A stretch of DNA of 64,000 nucleotides from Actinokineospora terrae. Lineage in GTDB: Bacteria; Actinomycetota; Actinomycetes; Mycobacteriales; Pseudonocardiaceae. Positions 27,353 to 40,300 of the stretch are shown here, piece by piece. The DNA lies in assembly GCF_900111175.1 (NCBI RefSeq), contig NZ_FOGI01000003.1, forward strand, positions 287,141-351,140, in the 5' to 3' direction. Made by a program: the position numbers and the translations under genes. The notes under the pieces were generated by a model. That model was not told the origin of the DNA. It ran no database searches and worked only from the letters and a program-made list of their open reading frames with translations. Each line of letters starts with the position of its first letter. The first letter of the stretch is position 1.

Positions 27353-30300
27353 CACGCCCCCAGCTCGTTGTCGATGAAGGCGAACATCTCGTCGTCGGAG
27401 GCCTCCGCGAGCGATGACGCCACCGCGGGCACCGCGTCGTAGCGGGCGACCAGGGCGTGCAGGCGGGCCACGGCCCTGGCCCGGACGTCGTCGTCCGCGC
27501 TCGCCAGGTCCGCCTCGACGTGGTCGAGGCGCGTGAGCAGCGGCGACGTCTCCGTGACGCCCACGCGGTCGAGCAGGTAGTCCGCGAGTTTCACCGGGGT
27601 CGGGTAGTCGAAGATCAGGGTCGTCGGCAACCGCAGCTCTGTGACCGAGGCGAGGTGGTTGCGCAGCTCGATCGCGGTCAGAGAGCTGAAGCCCATCTCG
27701 GTGAACCCGCGATCCGGCGAGACAGCGTCACCGGTGGCGTGCCCGAGGACGGCGGCGGCGTGGTCGCGGACAAGACCCAGCAGGATCTCCGCCTGCTCCG
27801 CCGCGCTCTTACCCGCGAGCCGCGTGGACAGGTCTTGTTCCCGGCGAGCGACGGTGGGCACCAGGCCACGCAGCAGCGGCGGTACGTGGCCACGGGCGCG
27901 CAGGCCCGGTAGGTCTATGCGCGCTGCGACGACGTGCGCCCGGTCAGCGCCAAGAGCGACGTCGAACAGCGCGAGGCCTTCGGTGTCCGATAGCGCTGGC
28001 CCGGACCGGTCAGCGCCGGAGGTCATGCCGGTCTCGCGCGCCCACAGGCCCCATGCGATGGATACCGCTGCCTGCCCGCGTTCACGGCGACGAGCCGCTA
28101 GGTCGTCCAGGTAAGAGTTCGCGGCCGCGTAGTTGGCCTGACCGGGCGTACCGAACGTGGCTGCGCCCGAGGAGAAGAACACGAACTCGGCGTCGCCGAG
28201 CAACTCGTCCAGGTTCGCGGCCGCGTCGGCCTTAGGTCGCATCACCGCAGCGACCCGCTCCGGCGTCAGCGACGCGATCACACCATCGTCGAGCACACCG
28301 GCCGCGTGCACTACGACGTCGACGGTCCGTCCCCGCAGCGCTTCGGCAAGAGCGTCCCGATCCGCCGCGTCGCATGCGATGACCTCGACCGGCACGTCCA
28401 ACTCGGCCACCAGCGCGGCCGCTCCAGGGGCGTCGAGTCCACGCCTGCTCACCAGCAGCAGCCGCTCGACCCCGTGCCGCTCGGCGAGGTGCCTGGCCAG
28501 CAGCGCGCCGAGCCCGCCGGTCCCGCCGGTGATCAGCACTGTGCCGCCGAGCACCCGCGCGGCGCCCTGCGCCCGGACCAGCCTGGGCACGAACGCCGCA
28601 CCCGACCGCAGCGACACCTCGGGTTCGTCAGGCAGCGCCGCGAGGCCCTCCACCCCGTCGACCAGCACGAACCGGCCCGGGTGCTCGGCGGCGGCGGACC
28701 GGACCAGCCCGCGCTGCGCACCCGACCCGAGCACCACGGCCTTGGCGTTCTGCAGCCGCTCGGCACCGAGGAACGCCCGCAAGGCGCCCAAGAGGTCATC
28801 GACCCCGGTCGCGGTCACCACCACGACCTCCGGCACCGGCATCCCGGCGTCCAGGGCCTCCACCAGCGCGGCGAGGTCGAGGTGCCAGTCGACGGCGGGG
28901 ACCACCCCGGCGAGGTGCTCGGCGGCGCCATCGGGGTCCGGTCCGACCACGGCCCACGACGCGGGCACCGGTCCGGGCGCGGCGGGGACCCAGTCGACCG
29001 CGTAGAGCAGGTCCGAGGGTCGGGCTTCCAGCTGGTCGGCGGTGAGCGGGCGGAGCACCAATCCGTCCACGGTGGCCACTGGCGCACCTGTGGCGTCCGC
29101 GATGTCCACCCGTACGGAGTCGCCGCCGCTGAGCCGGACCCGCAGCGTTGACGCCCCAGCGGCGTGCAGTGCCACCCCGGTCCAGGCGAACGGCAGGCGC
29201 ACTCCGTCGTCGTCCCGCAGCGCGCCGATCCCGTGCAACGCGGCGTCGAGCAGGGCCGGGTGCAGGCCGAAACCGTCCCCGGCAGGCCCGGCGATCTCCG
29301 CGTAGACCTCGCCGTCGCCCTGCCACAACGCTCGCAGCCCCTGGAACACGGGGCCGTAGCCGTATCCCGCCTTGGCCGCGGCCGCGTAGAAGTCTCCCAA
29401 CGGCACCGGTGTGGCTGACGGCGGCCAGACGTCCAACCGAGAGCCTGTGCCCGTGTCCGCTGTCAGCGTCCCTGCGGCGTGCCGGACCCAGGTCTCCCCC
29501 GACCGCGAGTACACAGCCACAGCGGCGCCGGATACGACTACCTGCACCGAGACGCCCTCATCGCCCACGGCCAGCGGCGCCTCGATGGTCAGCTCTCCTA
29601 CCGCAGGTAGGCCTACCTGCGCCCCGACGTGCAGCGCCAGCTCGATGAACGCGGACCCCGGTAGCAACACCGTTCCCAGCACGGCGTGATCGGCCAACCA
29701 CGGGTGGGTCGCCGTCGACAGACGTCCGGTGAACACGACGTCGTCCGTTCCGGCCACCGGCACAGACGCCCCCAGGAGTGGGTGTCCGGCTAGACCGAGC
29801 CCGACAGCGGTGACATCGCCGGGTACCTGAACGGGGTCCGGCCAGAACCGGGTGCGCTGGAACGGGTAGGTCGGCAGTTCGACGAACCGCCCGCGCGGCA
29901 AGACCGATGCCCAGTCAACGGGAACGCCCACGACGTACGCCTCGGCCAGCGCGGCCCACCACCGCTCTAGGCCACCCTCATCTCGACGCAACGTGCCCAG
30001 CACGGCCCCAGAGCGCCCATCGAGGGTCTCTTGCAGCCCAGTGACCAGGACAGGGTGAGCGCTCACCTCGACGAAGAGGGTGTTGCCGTCCCGCAACAGC
30101 GCGCGGGTGGCGTCCTCGAACCGCACTGTCTCGCGCAGGTTGTCGTACCAGTAGCGCGCGTCCATCCGGTCGGTCGTGATCCGGTCACCGGTGACAGCCG
30201 AGTAGAACGGCAACTCGCCGACCCGCGGTGACACCGGCGCCAGATCCCGCAACAGCCGCTGCTCGATGAGTTCGACGTGAGCCGAGTGCGAGGCGTAGTC

Positions 30301-33300
30301 CACCGGGATGCGGCGTGCGCGCAGTCCCCGCTCCTCGCAGGTAGTCAGCAGCTTCTCTAGCGCGTCCGCGTCGCCCGAGACCACGGTCGACAGCGGCCCG
30401 TTGACCGCGGCAACCGACAGTGGCTGCCCCGCGATCAGCTCCGAGGCGTCGGCCATGGACACCGCGAGCGACACCATCCCGCCGCCGCGCAGCTCCTCCG
30501 CGATCGCCTTGCTGCGCAGCGCGACGACCCGCGCCCCGTCCGCCAGGCTCAACGCCCCCGCGACCACGGCGGCGGCGATCTCCCCCTGCGAGTGCCCGAT
30601 GACGGCGGCCGGTTCGACTCCGGCGGAGCGCCACAGCGCGGCGAGCGACACGTTCACCGCCCACAGCGCGGGCTGCACGACGTCGACCCGCTCCAGGCCC
30701 TCACCCGCGAGCGCGTCCCGCAGCGACCAGTCCACGAACGGCGCCAGCGCCTCGGCGCACTCGTCGAACGCCCGCGCGAACACCGGCGACTCCAGCAGCC
30801 CCACGGCCATCCCGGCCCACTGCGAGCCCTGCCCGGGGAACACGAACGCGACCCCACCGCGCCCGGCGACCCCGGTGATGGCCCCGGCCGTCCCGTCAGC
30901 GACAGCGCTCAACCCGGCGGGATCCAGCACTACGGCGCGGTGGTCCAAATCCGCTCGACCGGTGGCCAGCGTCCACGCCACGTCACCGGGCAGTTCGTCC
31001 ACCGTCGCCAACGAGCCCGCGAGTGACCGCACTGCCTCTAGCGAGGTGCCGGACAACACCCACGGCACGGTGGCAGCGGACCCCTCGACCAGAGGCGCCC
31101 GGTACTCCTCTAGGACTGTGTGCGCGTTGGTCCCGCTAACTCCGAAAGACGACACCGCCGCGCGGCGTAGACGCTCACCGCTCTCCCACGCGACCGGCGC
31201 GGTCAGCAGTTCGACGGCCCCGGACGACCAGTCCACGTGCGGTGAGGGCTGGTCGACGTGCAAGGTCGGCGGCAGCACCCCGTGCCGCAGGGCCTGCACC
31301 ATCTTGATCACGCCGCCGACCCCGGCCGCGGCCTGCGAGTGGCCGATGTTGGACTTGAGCGACCCCAGCCACAGCGGCCGGTCCCGGTCCTGCCCGTAGG
31401 TCGCCAGCAGGGCCTGCGCCTCGATCGGGTCGCCGAGCACGGTCCCGGTGCCGTGCGCCTCCACAGCGTCCACATCGGACAGTTCGAGCCCGGCGTTGGC
31501 GACGGCCTGCCGGATGACCCGCTCCTGCGACGGCCCGTTCGGCGCGGTCAGCCCGTTCGACGCGCCGTCCTGGTTCACCGCCGACCCGCGCACCACCGCC
31601 AGCACCGGGTGCCCGCGCTCGATCGCGTCCGAGAGCCGTTCGACCAGCAGCAGCCCGATGCCCTCGGACCACCCGGTGCCGTCCGCGGCCGCCGCGAAGG
31701 ACTTGCACCTGCCGTCGAAGGCCAACCCGCGCTGGCGGCTGAAGTCGATGAACACCGCGGGCGTCGACAGCACGGTCACCCCACCGGCCAACGCCATGTC
31801 GCACTCACCGGACCGCAATGCCTGCGCGGCCAGGTGCAGCGCTACAAGGCTGCTGGAGCAGGCAGTGTCAACGGTCATCGCCGGGCCTTCCAGCCCGAAC
31901 GTGTAAGAGACCCGCCCGGCCAAGACGCTGCCTGAGGTCCCAGTGCCCAGGTAGCCCTCTACGCCCTCGGGCAGGATGGGCATGGTGGCGGCGTAGTCGT
32001 GGTACATCAGGCCCGCGAACACCCCGGTCCGGGAACCGCGCACCGATGTCGGGTCGATGCCCGCGCGCTCGAAGACCTCCCACGACGCCTCTAGCATCAG
32101 CCGCTGCTGCGGGTCCATCGCCAGCGCTTCGCGCGGGGAGATGCCGAACAGCGACGGGTCGAAGGTGTCCGCGTCGTGCACGAACCCGCCTTCGAGCACG
32201 TACGACTTACCGGCCGACTCGGGATCCGGGTCATAGAGGCCGTCGGTATCCCAACCGCGGTTGGTGGGGAACGGGGTGATCGCGTCACCGCCTGACGCGA
32301 CCAGCCGCCACAGTGCCTCAGGACTGTCGACACCACCGGGGTAGCGGCAACTCATCGCCACGATCGCGATCGGCTCGTCGGTGGCCTTAACGACCGTGGC
32401 AGCGGTAACCGGGCCTACCGTACCGAGCAGCTTGGGCAGCAGGAACTCGACCAGAGCGCGCGGCGACGGGTGGTCGAACACGAGGGTCGCAGGCAGCCGA
32501 AGACCGGTCACGGCACCGAGCTGGTTACGCAACTCGACAGCGGTAAGCGAGTCGAACCCGAGGTCCTTGAACGAGCTGGTCGCCTCGACCAGCTCGACCG
32601 ACCCGTGCCCGAGCACCGCCGCGACCTCGGCCCGCACCACACCCAGCAGCGCCCGCCCGCGCTCGGCCTCACCCAACGCGGCCAGGCGGGCACCCAGCCC
32701 AGCGGTCGGGGCGGCCTCGGCCCGCCTGGCCCGCCCGCGGACCAGGCCGCGCAGCAGGGGCGGGACGACGCCGTCGAGCTGGGCGGGGAGGTCCAGGCGC
32801 ATCGCGAGGAGGTTGGGCTCGGTGCCCGCGAGCGCCGCGTCGAACAGGGCCAGGCCCTCCGCCGTGGTGAGAGCGGCCCCGGCGCGGGTGACGCGGGCGC
32901 GTTCGACGTCGTCGAGCCGTCCGGTGATGCCGCTGGTCTGCGCCCACAGGCCCCACGCGACCGACACGGCGTTCGGGCGGCGGCGCGCGACCGCGTCGAG
33001 GACGGCGTTGGCGGCGGCGTAGTTGGCCTGCCCGGCGGCGCCGAACGTGGCGGCGGCCGAGGAGAACAGCACGACGGGGACGCCGTCGTCGACCAGCGCG
33101 TCGAGGTGCAGCGCGGCGTGCGCCTTGGCCAGGACGGGGTCGATCCGGTCGTCGGTGAGGCTCTCGACCAGGGCGTCGTCGGTGCTGCCCGCGGCGTGCA
33201 CGACCAGGCCGATGTCCCGTCCGCCGAGGGCGGTGCGGAGCTGGTCGAGGTCGGCCACATCGCAGACGACTACCTCGACGGTGGCGTCCAGGTCGGCCAG

Positions 33301-36300
33301 GTCGGTGCTCGCGAGCGGGCCGCGGCGGCTGAGCAGCAGCAGGTCGGTGACGCCGTGCCGGGTGACGAGGTGCCGGGCGACCAGGGAGCCGAGGGTGCCG
33401 GTGCCGCCGGTGATCACCACCGTGCCGTCGATCCGCTCCGGCTCCGGCGCGCGCGGCACCCGGGCGAGGCGGGGCACGAGCACGACGCCGTCCCGGACGG
33501 CGAACTGCGCCTCGTCGGTGTCCAACCCGGCGAACGGCGCGTCGGCCTCGGCCAGCACGAACCGCCCCGGGTGCTCGGTCTGCGCCGCCCGCACCAGCCC
33601 CCACACCGCGGCGGCCGCGGGACCCGTGCCGGTCAGCACCACCAGCCGCGACTCGGCGAACTGCTCGTCGGCCAGCCACTGCTGGACCAGCGCCAACGCC
33701 CGCCGGACCGCCGCGCCGACGTCCTCGCCGTCGACCCGCACGGCGACCAGATCTCCCGCGGCGTCGGACAGGTCGGTGACCAGCGTCCAGGGGAGGAGTT
33801 CGCCGCCGTCGAGGGGGAGCCAGTCGAGGCGGAAGAGGGTGTCGCGGGGAGCCGTGGTGGGGTCGGCGGTCGCGGCGGGGCGGAGCACGAGGGAGTCGAC
33901 CGTGATCACCGGCGCGCCGGTCGCGTCCGCGGCCACCAGGGACACCGTGTCCGGGCCCGCGGGGCTGATCCGCACGCGCAGGGCCGTCGCGCCGACCGCG
34001 TGCAGGGTGACGCCGGACCAGCTGAAGGGCAGCCGGACCTCGGTACCCTCCAGCAGTCCGCCCACGGCGATGGCGTGCAGCGCCGCGTCGAGCAGCGCCG
34101 GGTGCACGCCGAACCGCTCACCATCGGCGTCCAGCTCGACCTCGGCGAAGACCTCGCCGCCGAGCCGCCACGCCGCGCGGAGGCCCTGGAACATCGGCCC
34201 GTAGTCGAGCCCGGCGGCCTGGACCACGTCGTAGAACCCAGTGGTGTCAACCGGTTCCGCACCGGCGGGCGGCCACTCGTCGAGCGGCACACCACCGGCG
34301 CGCGGCGGCGACAGGACACCGGCGGCGTGCGTGGTCCACTCGCCGTCATCGGGTCGCGAGTGGACGGTGATCGGCCGAGTGCCGTCCGGGGTCGGCGATC
34401 CGACCTCGACCTGGAGCTGCAACGCGCCCCGGTCCGGCACGACCAGCGGCATGCTCAGCGTCAGCTCGTCCACCACGGGGCAGCCGACCTGCTCGCCCGC
34501 CCGCAGCGCCAAGTCGACGAACGCGGTTCCCGGCAGCAGAGCCGCGCCGTGCACCCGATGCTGCGCCAGCCAGTCCTGAGTGGACGATGACAGTCGTCCG
34601 GTGAGCAATAGACCGTCGCTGCCCGCGAGGGACACCATCGCGCCGAGCAGCGGGTGGTCCGCACCACCGAGCCCGGCAGCGGTCACGTCCCCGGCAGCGT
34701 TGAGCGCGGGCCAGTACCGCCGGCGCTGGAAGGCGTACGTCGGTAGCGGGACGAGCCTACCGTGCCAGGGGGCGAACACCGCGGCCCAGTCCAGGTCGAC
34801 GCCTGCGACGTGCAGCCGGGACGCGCCCCGCAGCAGCGTCTCCACGCCCGGTCGCCCCGACCGCTGCAGCGCCACCGCGCCGTCGCCGACCAGCGCGCTC
34901 AGCACCCCGTCCGGGCCGACCTCGACGAACCGGGTGACCCCTCGCTCGCGCAGTCGGGTCGCCGCCGCGTGGAATCGAACGGTGGCCCTGACCTGCCGGA
35001 CCCAGTACTCCGGGTTCGCCACATCGGCGTCCAGCTCGACAGTGGACACCAGCGGGATCACCGGGGCGTGAAACTCAAGCCCGGCAACGACCTCGGCGAA
35101 CTCCGCCAGTATCGGCTCCACCAGGTGCGAGTGGAACGCGTGCGAGACCGCCAGTTCCTTGACCCGCCGACCTTGCGCGCCGATCGTGCGCTTCACTTCG
35201 AGCACAGCCTCGCGATCCCCGGACACCACAAGGGAACGGTCCGAGTTGATCGCCGCCAAGTCCACGCCCGCGGGCAGGCCATCGGGGAACTCGGCGGCCA
35301 GTTCGGCCTCGGACGCCTCGACGGCCAGCATCGACCCGCCCTCGGGCAGCCCGGCCATCAACCTGCCGCGCGCGGCGACGAGGGCGCAGGCGTCGTCCAG
35401 CGAGAGCACCCCGCCGACGTGCGCCGCCGCGACCTCGCCGATGGAGTGGCCGACCAGCAGGTCCGGCCGCACCCCCCACGACTCCAGCAGCCGGAACGTC
35501 GCGACCTCGACCGCGAACAGCCCGGCCTGGGCGTTGTCGGTGCGGTCGATCGTGCCGGGGTCGCCGAAGACGATCTCGTGTAGCGACAGCCCGATCCGCG
35601 CGGCCACGGCGTCGAACGCTTGCGCGAAAACAGGGTACGTCTCGTGAAGTTCGCGCCCCATCCCCGCGACCTGCGCCCCCTGTCCGGTGAACAGCACGGC
35701 CAGCAGACCGGGTTCGACGACACCGCGCAACACGTCCGGGCTGCTCTCCCCCGCCGCGACAGCCGCCAGACCAGCGGCAGCGGACTCCCGATCGGCCACC
35801 AACACAACAGCCCGGTGCTCGAACGACTGCCGGGACGTGGCCAGCGAGAACCCGAGGTCGACCACTTCGGCGTCCACATCGGACAGTCGATCGGCCTGCG
35901 CGGTCAACGCCGCGGCGGTGCGTCCGGACACCAGCAGCGGCACCACCGGTGGCGCTGCCGAGTCGCCGACCTCCGCGACCGGCGCTTCCTCTACCGGTGC
36001 TTCCTCGACGATGACGTGCGCGTTCGTGCCGCTGATCCCGAACGACGACACCCCGATCCGCCGCACCCGCTCCCCCGCGGGCCACGGCCGCGCGGCGGTC
36101 AGCAGCTCCACCGAGCCCGACGACCAGTCCACGTGCGGGGTCGGTTCCTCGGCGTGCAGCGTCAGCGGCAGGAGTTCGTTGCGCAGCGCCAACACCATCT
36201 TGATGATGCTGGCCACCCCGGCCGCGGCCTGCGTGTGCCCGATGTTGGACTTCAGCGACCCCAGCCACAGCGGCCGGTCCCGATCCTGCCCGTAGGTCGC

Positions 36301-37380
36301 CAGCAACGCCTGCGCCTCGATGGGATCGCCGAGCGCGGTACCGGTCCCGTGCGCCTCGATGGCGTCAACGTCCTCCGGGGACAGTCGGGCGTTGGCCAAC
36401 GCCGCCCGGATCACCCGCTGCTGCGACGGCCCGTTCGGCGCCGTCAGCCCGTTCGACGCGCCGTCCTGGTTCACCGCCGACCCGCGCACCACCGCCAGCA
36501 CGGGGTGTCCATTGCGAACGGCGTCGGACAGCTTCTCGACCAGGATCATGGCAGCGCCCTCGGCCATGCCCATGCCGTCAGCGCCTGCCGAGAACGCCTT
36601 GCACCGTCCGTCGGAGGACAATCCCCGCTGCCGGTTGAACTCGTGGAACCCGGTCGGGTGCGGCATCACCGTGACCCCGCCGACCAGCGCCAGTGTGCAG
36701 TCCCCAGAGCGCAGTGCCTGACTCGCCAGGTGCAGTGCCGTCAGCGACGACGAGCACGCGGTGTCCACAGTGACCGCCGGACCCTCAAGCCCCAGCGTGT
36801 AGGCGATCCGCCCAGAAACGACAGACGTGGCGCCGCCGGTGAGCAGGTAACCCTCGGAGCCCGCCATTCCCGCTTGCATGCCCGCGCCATAGCCTTGGCC
36901 GTTGGTGCCGACGAACACACCGGTCTGGCTGCCGCGCAACGACCTCGGGTGGATGCCCGCACGTTCGACGACCTCCCAGGCGCCCTCCAGCACGAGCCGC
37001 TGCTGCGGGTCCATCGCCAGCGCCTCGCGCGGGTTGATCCCGAAGAACCCGGGGTCGAACAGGCCCGCGTCGTGCAGGAACCCGCCCTGCGCCGAGGTGA
37101 CGGAGGTGTGCCCGTCCGGGTGGGTCAGGGTGTCGCCGACCCAGCCGCGGTCGGTGGGGAACGAGGTGATCCCGTCGCCGCCGTCCACCAGCATCCGCCA
37201 CAGGTCTTCCGGCGAGGACACCCCACCGGGCAGGTGGCAGCTCATCGCGACGATCGCGATCGGTTCCTGCTCGGCCGACTCCGCCGCCCGCAACCGCCCG
37301 CGGGTGTCGTGCAGCTCGGCGATGACCCGGCCGAGGTAGTCGCGGAGCTTGCGCTCGGCGGCGGTGCCGTTGTCGCTCAT
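27352..37380 (-). CDS. PKS D: modules D6 and D7, both KS-AT-DH-KR-ACP
   Basis: This 3342-residue PKS carries two dehydrating modules that together should build a conjugated diene. Docking helix [22 protein letters not shown] is at the N-terminus and an acidic docking tail ([14 protein letters not shown]) at the C-terminus. Both KS domains have DTACSSS. AT of D6 is malonyl type (SHAFHSH), AT of D7 methylmalonyl type (DYASHS). Both DH domains keep HxxxGxxxxP ([20 protein letters not shown]) and the LLDAALH Asp. Both KRs are B type, which fits trans alkenes. The frame is open for 435 codons upstream, but ATG at 37380 is the start: it overlaps the PKS C stop as ATGA and begins the docking helix. 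Confidence 0.95.
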   Translation of the reverse strand: MSDNGTAAERKLRDYLGRVIAELHDTRGRLRAAESAEQEPIAIVAMSCHLPGGVSSPEDLWRMLVDGGDGITSFPTDRGWVGDTLTHPDGHTSVTSAQGGFLHDAGLFDPGFFGINPREALAMDPQQRLVLEGAWEVVERAGIHPRSLRGSQTGVFVGTNGQGYGAGMQAGMAGSEGYLLTGGATSVVSGRIAYTLGLEGPAVTVDTACSSSLTALHLASQALRSGDCTLALVGGVTVMPHPTGFHEFNRQRGLSSDGRCKAFSAGADGMGMAEGAAMILVEKLSDAVRNGHPVLAVVRGSAVNQDGASNGLTAPNGPSQQRVIRAALANARLSPEDVDAIEAHGTGTALGDPIEAQALLATYGQDRDRPLWLGSLKSNIGHTQAAAGVASIIKMVLALRNELLPLTLHAEEPTPHVDWSSGSVELLTAARPWPAGERVRRIGVSSFGISGTNAHVIVEEAPVEEAPVAEVGDSAAPPVVPLLVSGRTAAALTAQADRLSDVDAEVVDLGFSLATSRQSFEHRAVVLVADRESAAAGLAAVAAGESSPDVLRGVVEPGLLAVLFTGQGAQVAGMGRELHETYPVFAQAFDAVAARIGLSLHEIVFGDPGTIDRTDNAQAGLFAVEVATFRLLESWGVRPDLLVGHSIGEVAAAHVGGVLSLDDACALVAARGRLMAGLPEGGSMLAVEASEAELAAEFPDGLPAGVDLAAINSDRSLVVSGDREAVLEVKRTIGAQGRRVKELAVSHAFHSHLVEPILAEFAEVVAGLEFHAPVIPLVSTVELDADVANPEYWVRQVRATVRFHAAATRLRERGVTRFVEVGPDGVLSALVGDGAVALQRSGRPGVETLLRGASRLHVAGVDLDWAAVFAPWHGRLVPLPTYAFQRRRYWPALNAAGDVTAAGLGGADHPLLGAMVSLAGSDGLLLTGRLSSSTQDWLAQHRVHGAALLPGTAFVDLALRAGEQVGCPVVDELTLSMPLVVPDRGALQLQVEVGSPTPDGTRPITVHSRPDDGEWTTHAAGVLSPPRAGGVPLDEWPPAGAEPVDTTGFYDVVQAAGLDYGPMFQGLRAAWRLGGEVFAEVELDADGERFGVHPALLDAALHAIAVGGLLEGTEVRLPFSWSGVTLHAVGATALRVRISPAGPDTVSLVAADATGAPVITVDSLVLRPAATADPTTAPRDTLFRLDWLPLDGGELLPWTLVTDLSDAAGDLVAVRVDGEDVGAAVRRALALVQQWLADEQFAESRLVVLTGTGPAAAAVWGLVRAAQTEHPGRFVLAEADAPFAGLDTDEAQFAVRDGVVLVPRLARVPRAPEPERIDGTVVITGGTGTLGSLVARHLVTRHGVTDLLLLSRRGPLASTDLADLDATVEVVVCDVADLDQLRTALGGRDIGLVVHAAGSTDDALVESLTDDRIDPVLAKAHAALHLDALVDDGVPVVLFSSAAATFGAAGQANYAAANAVLDAVARRRPNAVSVAWGLWAQTSGITGRLDDVERARVTRAGAALTTAEGLALFDAALAGTEPNLLAMRLDLPAQLDGVVPPLLRGLVRGRARRAEAAPTAGLGARLAALGEAERGRALLGVVRAEVAAVLGHGSVELVEATSSFKDLGFDSLTAVELRNQLGAVTGLRLPATLVFDHPSPRALVEFLLPKLLGTVGPVTAATVVKATDEPIAIVAMSCRYPGGVDSPEALWRLVASGGDAITPFPTNRGWDTDGLYDPDPESAGKSYVLEGGFVHDADTFDPSLFGISPREALAMDPQQRLMLEASWEVFERAGIDPTSVRGSRTGVFAGLMYHDYAATMPILPEGVEGYLGTGTSGSVLAGRVSYTFGLEGPAMTVDTACSSSLVALHLAAQALRSGECDMALAGGVTVLSTPAVFIDFSRQRGLAFDGRCKSFAAAADGTGWSEGIGLLLVERLSDAIERGHPVLAVVRGSAVNQDGASNGLTAPNGPSQERVIRQAVANAGLELSDVDAVEAHGTGTVLGDPIEAQALLATYGQDRDRPLWLGSLKSNIGHSQAAAGVGGVIKMVQALRHGVLPPTLHVDQPSPHVDWSSGAVELLTAPVAWESGERLRRAAVSSFGVSGTNAHTVLEEYRAPLVEGSAATVPWVLSGTSLEAVRSLAGSLATVDELPGDVAWTLATGRADLDHRAVVLDPAGLSAVADGTAGAITGVAGRGGVAFVFPGQGSQWAGMAVGLLESPVFARAFDECAEALAPFVDWSLRDALAGEGLERVDVVQPALWAVNVSLAALWRSAGVEPAAVIGHSQGEIAAAVVAGALSLADGARVVALRSKAIAEELRGGGMVSLAVSMADASELIAGQPLSVAAVNGPLSTVVSGDADALEKLLTTCEERGLRARRIPVDYASHSAHVELIEQRLLRDLAPVSPRVGELPFYSAVTGDRITTDRMDARYWYDNLRETVRFEDATRALLRDGNTLFVEVSAHPVLVTGLQETLDGRSGAVLGTLRRDEGGLERWWAALAEAYVVGVPVDWASVLPRGRFVELPTYPFQRTRFWPDPVQVPGDVTAVGLGLAGHPLLGASVPVAGTDDVVFTGRLSTATHPWLADHAVLGTVLLPGSAFIELALHVGAQVGLPAVGELTIEAPLAVGDEGVSVQVVVSGAAVAVYSRSGETWVRHAAGTLTADTGTGSRLDVWPPSATPVPLGDFYAAAAKAGYGYGPVFQGLRALWQGDGEVYAEIAGPAGDGFGLHPALLDAALHGIGALRDDDGVRLPFAWTGVALHAAGASTLRVRLSGGDSVRVDIADATGAPVATVDGLVLRPLTADQLEARPSDLLYAVDWVPAAPGPVPASWAVVGPDPDGAAEHLAGVVPAVDWHLDLAALVEALDAGMPVPEVVVVTATGVDDLLGALRAFLGAERLQNAKAVVLGSGAQRGLVRSAAAEHPGRFVLVDGVEGLAALPDEPEVSLRSGAAFVPRLVRAQGAARVLGGTVLITGGTGGLGALLARHLAERHGVERLLLVSRRGLDAPGAAALVAELDVPVEVIACDAADRDALAEALRGRTVDVVVHAAGVLDDGVIASLTPERVAAVMRPKADAAANLDELLGDAEFVFFSSGAATFGTPGQANYAAANSYLDDLAARRRERGQAAVSIAWGLWARETGMTSGADRSGPALSDTEGLALFDVALGADRAHVVAARIDLPGLRARGHVPPLLRGLVPTVARREQDLSTRLAGKSAAEQAEILLGLVRDHAAAVLGHATGDAVSPDRGFTEMGFSSLTAIELRNHLASVTELRLPTTLIFDYPTPVKLADYLLDRVGVTETSPLLTRLDHVEADLASADDDVRARAVARLHALVARYDAVPAVASSLAEASDDEMFAFIDNELGA
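27560..32380 (-). other. Module D7: KS-AT(methylmalonyl)-DH-KR-ACP
   Basis: AT is at about 30860-29900 with DYASHS. DH (about 29800-29050) has [10 protein letters not shown] and [10 protein letters not shown] has [15 protein letters not shown] and [10 protein letters not shown], so B1. ACP reads GFSSLT: the Asp before the modified Ser is replaced by Ser. Predicted unit: alpha-methyl alkene. Confidence 0.87.
32430..37265 (-). other. Module D6: KS-AT(malonyl)-DH-KR-ACP
   Basis: AT is at about 35700-34790 with GHSIGE and SHAFHSH. DH (about 34700-33880) has [10 protein letters not shown] and [10 protein letters not shown] has GGTGTLG, TDD in the LDD position and [10 protein letters not shown], so B1-like. 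ACP has GFDSL near 32550. Predicted unit: unbranched alkene. The KS motif is MSCHLPGG rather than the usual MSCRFPGG. Confidence 0.87.
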
Positions 37381-40300
37381 GTCAGCCCCAAGTCCTTCTC
37401 GACCAGGTCGAACAGTTCGTCGTTGGTGGCCGATCCGAGCCGGTCGAGCAGGTCGCCGCCGCTGGAGCCGGTGCCGCGCTGGGCGGCGAGCAGGGATTCC
37501 AGCCGCATGACCACCCGGACCCTGGCGATGTCGTCGTCGGCCCGAGTGGACAGTGCGAGTTCGATGCGGTCCAGCTCGGCGATCGAGGGCAGGTCGTCCT
37601 CGGGTTCGTCCGGCAGCGCGAGGGCACGCAGGTGGGCGGCGAGCACGGTCGGGTTGGGCTGGTCGAACACCAGTGTCGCGGGCAGCGCGAGCCCGGTCTC
37701 GGCGGCGACCCGGTTGCGCAGCTCGACAGCGGTCAGCGAGTCGAACCCGACCTCGCGGAACGCCAGGTCCGGGTCGATCGCCTCGGGGCCGGGGTGGCCG
37801 AGCACCACGGCGGCGTGGGCGCGCACGAGGTCCAGCAGGGTCCGCGAGCGCTCCACTTCGGACAACCCGGCCAACCGGGTGCGGAAGTCGGCCGCCGCCT
37901 CCGCCGGGACCACGGCGGCCACCTGCCGGGACGCCGCCTCCGGGAGTTCGGCGAGCAATTGGCTGGGGCGCAACGAGGTGAAAGCGGGCACGAACTTGGC
38001 CCAGTCGACCTCCGCCGCGGCGACGAAGGTGTCGCCGTGGTCGAGTGCCTGCCGCAGCGCCACCATCGCCGGGCCCGGGGTGATCAGCGGGACACCCCGG
38101 CGCAGCATGGGTTCGACGGCGGTCATGGCGACCATCCCGCCGCCGTCCCACGGCCCCCACGCCACCGACAGCACCGGCACGCCCTCGCTGCGCCGGTGTT
38201 CGGCCAGGGCGTCGAGGTAGGCGTTGCCCGCGGCGTACCCCCCGTGCCTGCCCACCCCCCACACGCCCGCGATGGAGGAGAAGTAGACCACCGCGTCGAG
38301 CTGGGCGGGGTCGATGAGCTCGTCGAGGTGCCTGGCACCCGCGACCTTCGCGGTGATCAGGTACGCCAGGTCGCCGACACTCGTGTACTCCAGCGGCGCC
38401 AGCGTCCCCATGCCCGCCGTGTGCATGACCGTCGTGACCGGACCGTCCAGTTCCGACAGCATCCTGGCCACGTCCGCGCGGTCGCTCAGGTCGCACGACA
38501 CCACGTCGACCTTGGCGCCCAACGCCGACAGCTCGGCCACCAGATCGGCCGCGCCAGGCGCGTCCTGGCCCCGGCGGCTGGTGAGCACGAGGTGTTCGGT
38601 GCCGTTCTCGGCCAGCCACCGCGCCACGTGACCGCCGATGGCACCGGTCCCGCCGGTCACCAGCACGGACCCACCCGGCCGCCACGACCGGATCGGCGCG
38701 GTCGAGCCCGTCGCGGCCCGCACCAGGCGTCGGGCGAACGTGCCGGAAGCACGGACCGCCAACTGGTCTTCGTCATCGGTTCGGGTGAGCGCGGCGATCA
38801 GCCTGCTCTCGGCCCGCTCGTCGAAGTTCACCGGCAGGTCGACCAGTCCGCCCCACTGCCTGGGGTGTTCCAGCGCGGCGACCCGGCCCAGGCCCCACAC
38901 CTGCGCCTGACCGGGGTTCACGGGAACCTCTCCCGCTGTCCCGACCGCACCCTGCGTGACACACCACAGTGGAGCGATGTCGGTCTCGACAGCGGCGTGC
39001 AGCAGCGACAGCGTCGCGGTCAAGCCGACCGGGAGCGCCGTGTGCACCGGGTGCGGAGTCTCGTCCAAGGCGAGCAGCGACAGGATCCCGTCGACCTCGT
39101 AGCCACCCAGCTTGGTAGCCAGCGACTCCTCGGTGGGGTCGATCACCAGCACTTCGGCGTCCCCGAGAGCCCGCGCGATCGGGGAGTCCGCCAGCGCCTC
39201 GCTGACCACCACCAACCAGCGGCCGGTGAGCACGGGCGTGCGGACCTCGTCAACAGCGGACCACCGGATCCGGTACCGCCATCCATCCACAGCGGACTCA
39301 GCGCCAACCTGCCGGTGCCATCCGGCCAAGGCGGGCAGCAGCGACTCGACAGCGGACTCCGGCACGCCCAGCGTCTCCGCCACCGCAGCACCGTCCGCGC
39401 GGTCGACGGCGGCCCAGAACCTTGCCTCGCCAGGGTTGCTGGCTGGCACTGGCGCCTCGATGTGCGGCTTGGACCAGTACCGCTGCCGCTGGAAGGCGTA
39501 AGTGGGCAGGTCGACGAACCGACCGTCGAGCCGCCAGTCCACCGCAGCGCCACGGGTGTGAGCCTCGGCGAGCGCGGTCAGCCATCGCGTCCGACCACCG
39601 TCGTCGCGGCGCAGTGTCCCGATCGCGGTGGCGTCCTGGATGGCCGCGGTGAGCACGGGGTGCGGGCTGGACTCGATCAGCAGCGTGTGGCCGTCGCGGA
39701 TCAGGGCGGCGGTGGCCGACTCGAAGCGCACGGTCTCGCGCAGGTTGGTGAACCAGTAGTCGGCGCCGAGCCCACTGGTGTCGAGCAGGTCGCCGGTCAC
39801 CGCGGAGTAGAACGGGATGGCGGCGCGTCGGGGCGCGATGTGGGCGAGTGCGGCGGTGATGCGCTCACGCAGGCGGTCGACCTGGGCGGAGTGCGAGGCG
39901 TAGTCGACGGGGACCCGTCGCGCCCGGATGTTGTCGCCGGTCAGCTCCACCAGGAGTTCGTCGAGCGCGCCCGGCTCACCGGAGACGACTGTCGCTTCCG
40001 GACCGTTGACGGCCGCCACGGAGATCCGCTCGCCCCACGGCACGATGCGGTGGCGGACGATGTCCTCGCCGAGCGGGATGGACACCATGCCGCCGAGCCC
40101 GGCGAGTTCCGTGATCGCCTGACTGCGCAACGCGACCACGGCGGCGGCATCGGCGAGGCTCAGCGCGCCGGAGACCGCGGCGGCCGCGATCTCGCCCTGG
40201 CTGTGTCCGACGACGGCGGCAGGCGTGACCCCGTGTGCCTGCCACAGCGCCGCGAGCGACACCATGACCGCCCACAGCACCGGCTGGACGACGTCAACCC

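Noticed and set aside
38150..38680. C5 KR as an inactive (C-type) domain
   Set aside because: The NADPH motif and the Lys, Ser, Tyr and Asn positions are all present, so A2 is the better reading.
37381..38685. 435-codon upstream extension of PKS D
   Set aside because: It overlaps the well-supported end of PKS C in another frame, is Arg/Gly/Pro-rich, and the ATG at 37380 starts the docking helix with an ATGA overlap.
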